A stretch of DNA of 64,000 nucleotides, from positions 108,004,965 to 108,068,964 of the forward strand of contig NC_081844.1 of assembly GCF_963259705.1 (NCBI RefSeq). The letters run 5' to 3'. The position numbers were made by a program, and so were the translations under genes. The first letter of the stretch is position 1; every line of letters begins with the position of its first letter. Below are positions 59,561 to 64,000 of the stretch, in pieces. The notes under the pieces are model-generated. The model did no database searches and was not told where the DNA came from. It saw nothing but the letters and a program-made list of their open reading frames with translations. Source of the DNA: Myotis daubentonii (Eukaryota > Chordata > Mammalia > Chiroptera > Vespertilionidae).

Positions 59561-61859
59561 CCAGTAATGACATTTTTATCACAATTAATTGTGTTAGTTT
59601 TCTTCCCAGGTGGGGGGTGAGCTCCAGGTGGGTACAGGCCATATCTATCTTGCTTGTCACTCTATGCGCAGTGTCCTGAAACTAGTACATGGTGAGCGTT
59701 CCGTAACACTTACGAATGAATGAATGAATGAACATTCCAGAAAGAATGAAGTGTCCCAGTGCCTGGAATTCCACTATTAGATCGTTGTTTGCTTTGTGGT
59801 TAAGCTTTGTCTTCTTTCTCTTCGTATACACCTTCCTTTCCAGGTCAACACATTCAGGAGACCTGGGCTCCACATTCTCTGGGATCACTAAGTCCTGGCA
59901 TGGCTCAGGCCTCCTGGTTCTCTGACCTCAGTTTCCCCTCTGAAGGGGAGGGGTTTCCAATAGGTTGCCCAGACACACACGCCTGGATTCTCACCGCCCG
60001 AGCTCAAGGTCGGGGCTTCTAGAAAGACCAGAGGATGGACTTCCTTGAGAAGGGCTAGGAGAGTCCCCCAGAGCCGGCTGGGAGGGACACAGTCCTGGCC
60101 CACGTGGTACCCCAGGCCTGAAGACCTGCTAGATTCCATGTGGGGTGGGGAGGGGCTGTCTTTGTTTAGCAACCGCCTGCTGGGGCGTTCTGACGACAGC
60201 AGCCTTGGCACGTCTGGACAGGGGCAGGGAGGTCCTCTGGCCAGGACAGCTCTCGGAAGCAGAATTGGTCATGGCCTTGGGCCAGGGCTGCCTTGTTTCA
60301 GTTTAAAGACAGCAGAGGCTGCGATGGAGCCGGAAAGAGCCGCCTCCACAGCGAGTCCCTGAGCTCTGCAGTGTGACGCCTGGAGAAGGGACGGCTGGCA
60401 CAGGACGACGCATCCTGAGGCAGATGGAGGATTTAGCCAAAGCCGGAACTCGGCCTGCAGAGGATCCCCAGGGAGTGGCGTGAGGCTGGCGTCCCTCCCA
60501 GGCCCTGGACAGGGGCCAAGGCCCATGCTGCTGAAATGTAACAGGACAAGGTGACTGCAGCGGCTGGCGGGCGTGGGGCGAGGGGAGAGGCTGGGAGAAA
60601 GCCCGTGCTGTGGTTCCGGCTGAGTTCCCCACGCTCACCCACCTGCTCACCCACCTGGGCAGGTGCCACACTGTGCGGTGTGCGCCCAGCCGGCACGCCC
60701 GCAGACGCGCGCAGACACACGCAGGGCAGGCTTACCTCCCCACCCCCGGGTTTACCGCCCACGCCTTCTGTTCCTAGAGGTGTGATGCCCTAGAAATCCC
60801 TTTCCATTCAAGGATTTCTTGGGTGTGCAGCCAATTTGCATCCCTGCCATGGAGTTCCTCCGCAGACCCTGCCAGCAGCGTCGCCTGTTCGTTTATTTCG
60901 GGAGCCGGAGAGGCAGTGAGAGGAAGAGCCCTGCAGACGCCTGGAGTATTTCCAGCCACAGGCGGCCTCCGGAGCACGAGCCCCGGAAGCCAGGGCCTGG
61001 CTCCAGCACCCGGCCGTCCTCTCTCCGGAATGGTGGGGCCGGAGCCCCTCCCTGGCAGGCAAGGAAGCGGGCGGTCTGCCCTCATGGCTCCAGCACCTGG
61101 CACAGTGCCCGGCCCACAGAGGGGACGAAGTGCAGTCTGCCCATCATCAGATGTCAAGCCAGGATTCCATTTGGGGAAATGCCTGGTGGAGGGTGGGAGC
61201 GTGCCCCTCCCCCCAAATCCATGTCCTCTCAGGCCTCAGGATGTGACTTATTTGGGGGTCTGTGAGACACACTTCGGTAAGGACCTCCAGAGGAAGCCAT
61301 CCTGGCGTTAGGAGGACTCGAAGCTGTCCCATTAGAAGAGGAGAGGACACGGAGACACGGGGGGAGTGTGACGACGACGACGGAGGAGAGGCTGGAGGGG
61401 TGCGGCCGTGAGCCAAGGAAACCAGGACTTGGGGAACTCACTGAGCGGGGTCAGACCCGTGGAGGTTTATTCCAGCAAAGGAGACAGATTTGAGTCAGCC
61501 ACGGGCAGAGACACAGGGGGAGAGTCCAGGAGGCTCCACGTGCCCGGCTTCCCCCTGCCCCTCCCTCCAGGGGTGCCTCGGGCAGCACTCACAGCTCCTG
61601 GCAGCGACCCAGGGTAGTGCTCACCCGGAAAGTCCCCTGAGCCGTGGTGTCGAGTCTTCACTGGAGCTCCATCACAGACACGGTTAACTGTCCACGTGGC
61701 TGACCTCAGCCCCTCGGAGGTCAAGCTGACAGGCCATGACCCAAAGTCCCACCCTCACTCGCATTGTTAGACTTCCTGGCAGGCAAACAGTCACTCTTAC
61801 CAGACAGGACATCCCCAGGGCTTAGAGAGCCCTCCCGGGACGGTTGATTCTTTAGTAGA

Positions 61860-62000
61860 CACCCGTGACCGGACCTTGGACAAGACACTAAACCTCTTGG
61901 GACTTCAGTTTTCACACCTGCAAAATGGGTATGTGGGTGCCTTCCTCCCAGCATTGCCAGGAGGACTATGGGAGGTGGCACCTATGCACACAGCTGGTCC
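61860..62000 (-). repeat. MIR SINE remnant
   Basis: gacactaaacctcttgggac, ttcagttttcacacctgcaa and aatgggtatgtgggtgcctt follow MIR. Strand is nominal. Confidence 0.6.
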
Positions 62001-63295
62001 TCAGGAGGAGGAGGCTGCGCTGGCTCAGTCGGATGCCTGACTCACACGTGACTCATCCCCAGCTTCCGGACGCCAAGATCTAAGGGCCGTGTCCGGGGTG
62101 TGGGGTTCCTAAGGTGAGCTGACAGCCCGGCTGCAGAGGCAGAGCCGAGCTCATTATGTGTGACCTTTTTGAGGAATGATAAAGAGCTGGAGCCACATGC
62201 TGAGCTTGGGGAGGGAGGGAGGCGAGGCAGGCAGATGGGAAGGAGAGGGATTCTGGTTCTGTCCCAGGAGAGCGGTACCTTCGCGCAGAGCGGCCGAGCA
62301 GGCTCAGGGCTGAGAGGTGCAGAGCCAGGGGACAGGGGGCCCATCGAGGAGAAGGCGGCAGGACCAGGTGCCTTACAGGGGACGCTGCTGTGTCACTCGC
62401 TGGCTGGCGTGAGGAGCCACGCTGACGGCTCCCTGAGGTTTCTGCAGCAGCGGGAGGCCCTGGCCTTCGGGCGGGTGCTCCACAGGGCAGCCCTCCCTGC
62501 AGAGGACGCTCAGGAGGCAGAGGGGGTGGGCTGTGGTCCTGGGTGTCCCACTCCCCTGCCTTTCACTCCTCTTCCTGTCTCTTGAAATGGGTTCCCAACG
62601 GGCCTGGGTGAAGCCCAGGTTTCTTTTCCGCTTTGGTCCCCACACCCTGCTCCTCCCGGCCTCCCCACTTCATTTGATGTCAACTCCATCCTCCGGGGTT
62701 TCAGGCCAAACCTCGGGGGGCGCCCTGAACCCCTCTCTCTTTTTCAAACACCACATGTATCTGTCAATAAGTCCCTTTGGCAACTTGGTGATTTATCCAG
62801 AATTTGCTTGTTTCTTCCCACTTCTACAGCTCCCAGCCTGGCTCAAGTCACCACCACCTGGTCCCTGGATCATTGCCGTCAGCCCTGTGCTGTCTCCTGT
62901 TTAAACCTACGCTGATTATGCCTTGCCCCTGCCCCAAACCCTGCAAGTCTCCTGATCTTGCTCAGAGTCCCCGACCTGCTCCCTCTGGACTCCCTGTACT
63001 GCAGCAGGGGGCCTCAGTGGGCAGCAGGGGGTCAAGGGTGTGTGTGTGTGGGGGGGGGGTTACCCAGGCCCTCTCAGTGGTGGAAACACCCATCCTGTGG
63101 TCAGGTATCAGAGTAGCACCCGGGTCCCAGGAGGTGAGATGGTACCACCTGGGTCTTCACCTCTATAACCTCCACCAGGGGGAAAACACCCCATGACTAG
63201 CAGCATCTGCCCCTGGGAAGTATGCTGGCTGTCCTTCTGTTTCATAATGGCAGCCAGAATCCCAAAGAAAACGCTCTAAATAGTGTACATGTTTG

Positions 63296-63296
63296 T

Positions 63297-63337
<41 letters not shown>

Positions 63338-63361
63338 CACACACACACACAGGCACACACA
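63296..63361 (+). repeat. (CA)n microsatellite
   Basis: A long acacac run is broken twice by ggc. It is a likely length-variable locus. Confidence 0.95.
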
Positions 63362-64000
63362 GCCCTCAGCTCCAAATTCTTGATGTGATTTGAATCATTT
63401 AATCCACAGGACAGCCCACGAGACAGGCTGCTGCTGTTGTCTCCAGATGTTGCTGCCACTGTCTCCAGATGTGTGGGTTTCACTCTATTCCCTTTAGGAG
63501 CCTCGACAGTATTGTCAACACCAGCTAATTACTTGGAAACTCTTCCCGGAACAGGCAACGCCGCCTCCCTCACCGCCAGGCCTCACCACGGCGCCATCGC
63601 GATGACGGTGCTGACCCTGACGTGCGCTCTGGCCGTTGCTGAATGCTTCGTGCGCTCTGGCTGCCTTCATCCCAACAGGCCCTAGCAGCGTGGGGGTGGG
63701 GGTGGGCGTGTAGGGCGACATCCATTTCCCAGATGAGGGGACCAAGGTTCAGAGAGGCCACCCCAAGAGCTCGAGCCACTGAACAGTGAAGCTGCAGAGC
63801 CAGCCCCAAGCCTGGGGGGGGCTCACTCTGACCCCCACTGGCCCTCATCTCCAGGGCAGGGCTGGGAACATGCGAGCTCTTCTCACATCTCACCTCTCTT
63901 CCCCTCCACATTGTTCTCAACCTGCCACGCCTGTGCCCCAAGGGCCACCGTCACCGTGTTCCAGCCGCCTGTCCACCCCTTATCCAGACTCTCCAGGCTC

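Larger units (their letters stand above)
51421..64000. other. Gene-free region downstream of TMEM130
   Basis: No exon with a recognisable product was found on either strand. Visible content is listed separately: a MER5A-like remnant, MLT1 LTR fragments, L2 and MIR pieces, nested hAT elements, one Ves and simple repeats. In human a long gene-poor stretch also lies between TMEM130 and NPTX2, so this fits the 7q22 side. Confidence 0.55.

Noticed and set aside
50252..64000. NPTX2 exons expected downstream of TMEM130
   Set aside because: No pentraxin-like peptide appears in any frame. In human NPTX2 is far from TMEM130, so absence within 14 kb is expected.

Overview
This window is nuclear DNA from a vespertilionid-type bat. 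The coding sequences are mammalian and split by long introns with GT-AG junctions. The intervening DNA carries about sixteen Ves-type tRNA-derived SINEs, a HeliBat-type Helitron, two near-identical young hAT elements, a SPIN/URR1-like hAT and a second SPIN-like hAT. That combination is characteristic of Vespertilionidae such as Myotis and its relatives; I cannot name the species. Nothing prokaryotic, viral-genome-like or CRISPR-like is present.

Five protein-coding genes can be reconstructed exon by exon. From left to right they are: SIMC1 (+, only the last four coding exons, 1302-7196); KIAA1191/p33MONOX (-, seven coding exons, 9025-19756, CpG-island promoter near 21.3 kb); ARL10 (+, four exons, 25855-31908, CpG-island promoter near 25.7 kb); NOP16 (-, five exons, 36099-39315); and TMEM130 (+, eight exons, 40624-50251). 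Apart from SIMC1, which is cut by the window edge, all are full length, in frame and close to the human lengths (303, 244, 177 and 431 residues by my count). From about 51.4 kb to the end I see no gene, only old L2, MIR, MLT1 and hAT remnants and simple repeats.

The most notable feature is the gene order. SIMC1-KIAA1191-ARL10-NOP16 is the order of human 5q35.2, where HIGD2A and then CLTB follow NOP16. Here HIGD2A is absent, and the next gene is TMEM130, which in human lies at 7q22.1 between TRRAP and NPTX2. The window therefore spans an apparent synteny breakpoint inside the 1.3 kb between the NOP16 and TMEM130 start codons, with the two genes now head to head. It is either a lineage-specific rearrangement or an assembly misjoin. 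I found no undescribed biochemical system; the breakpoint and the transposon record are the points of interest.
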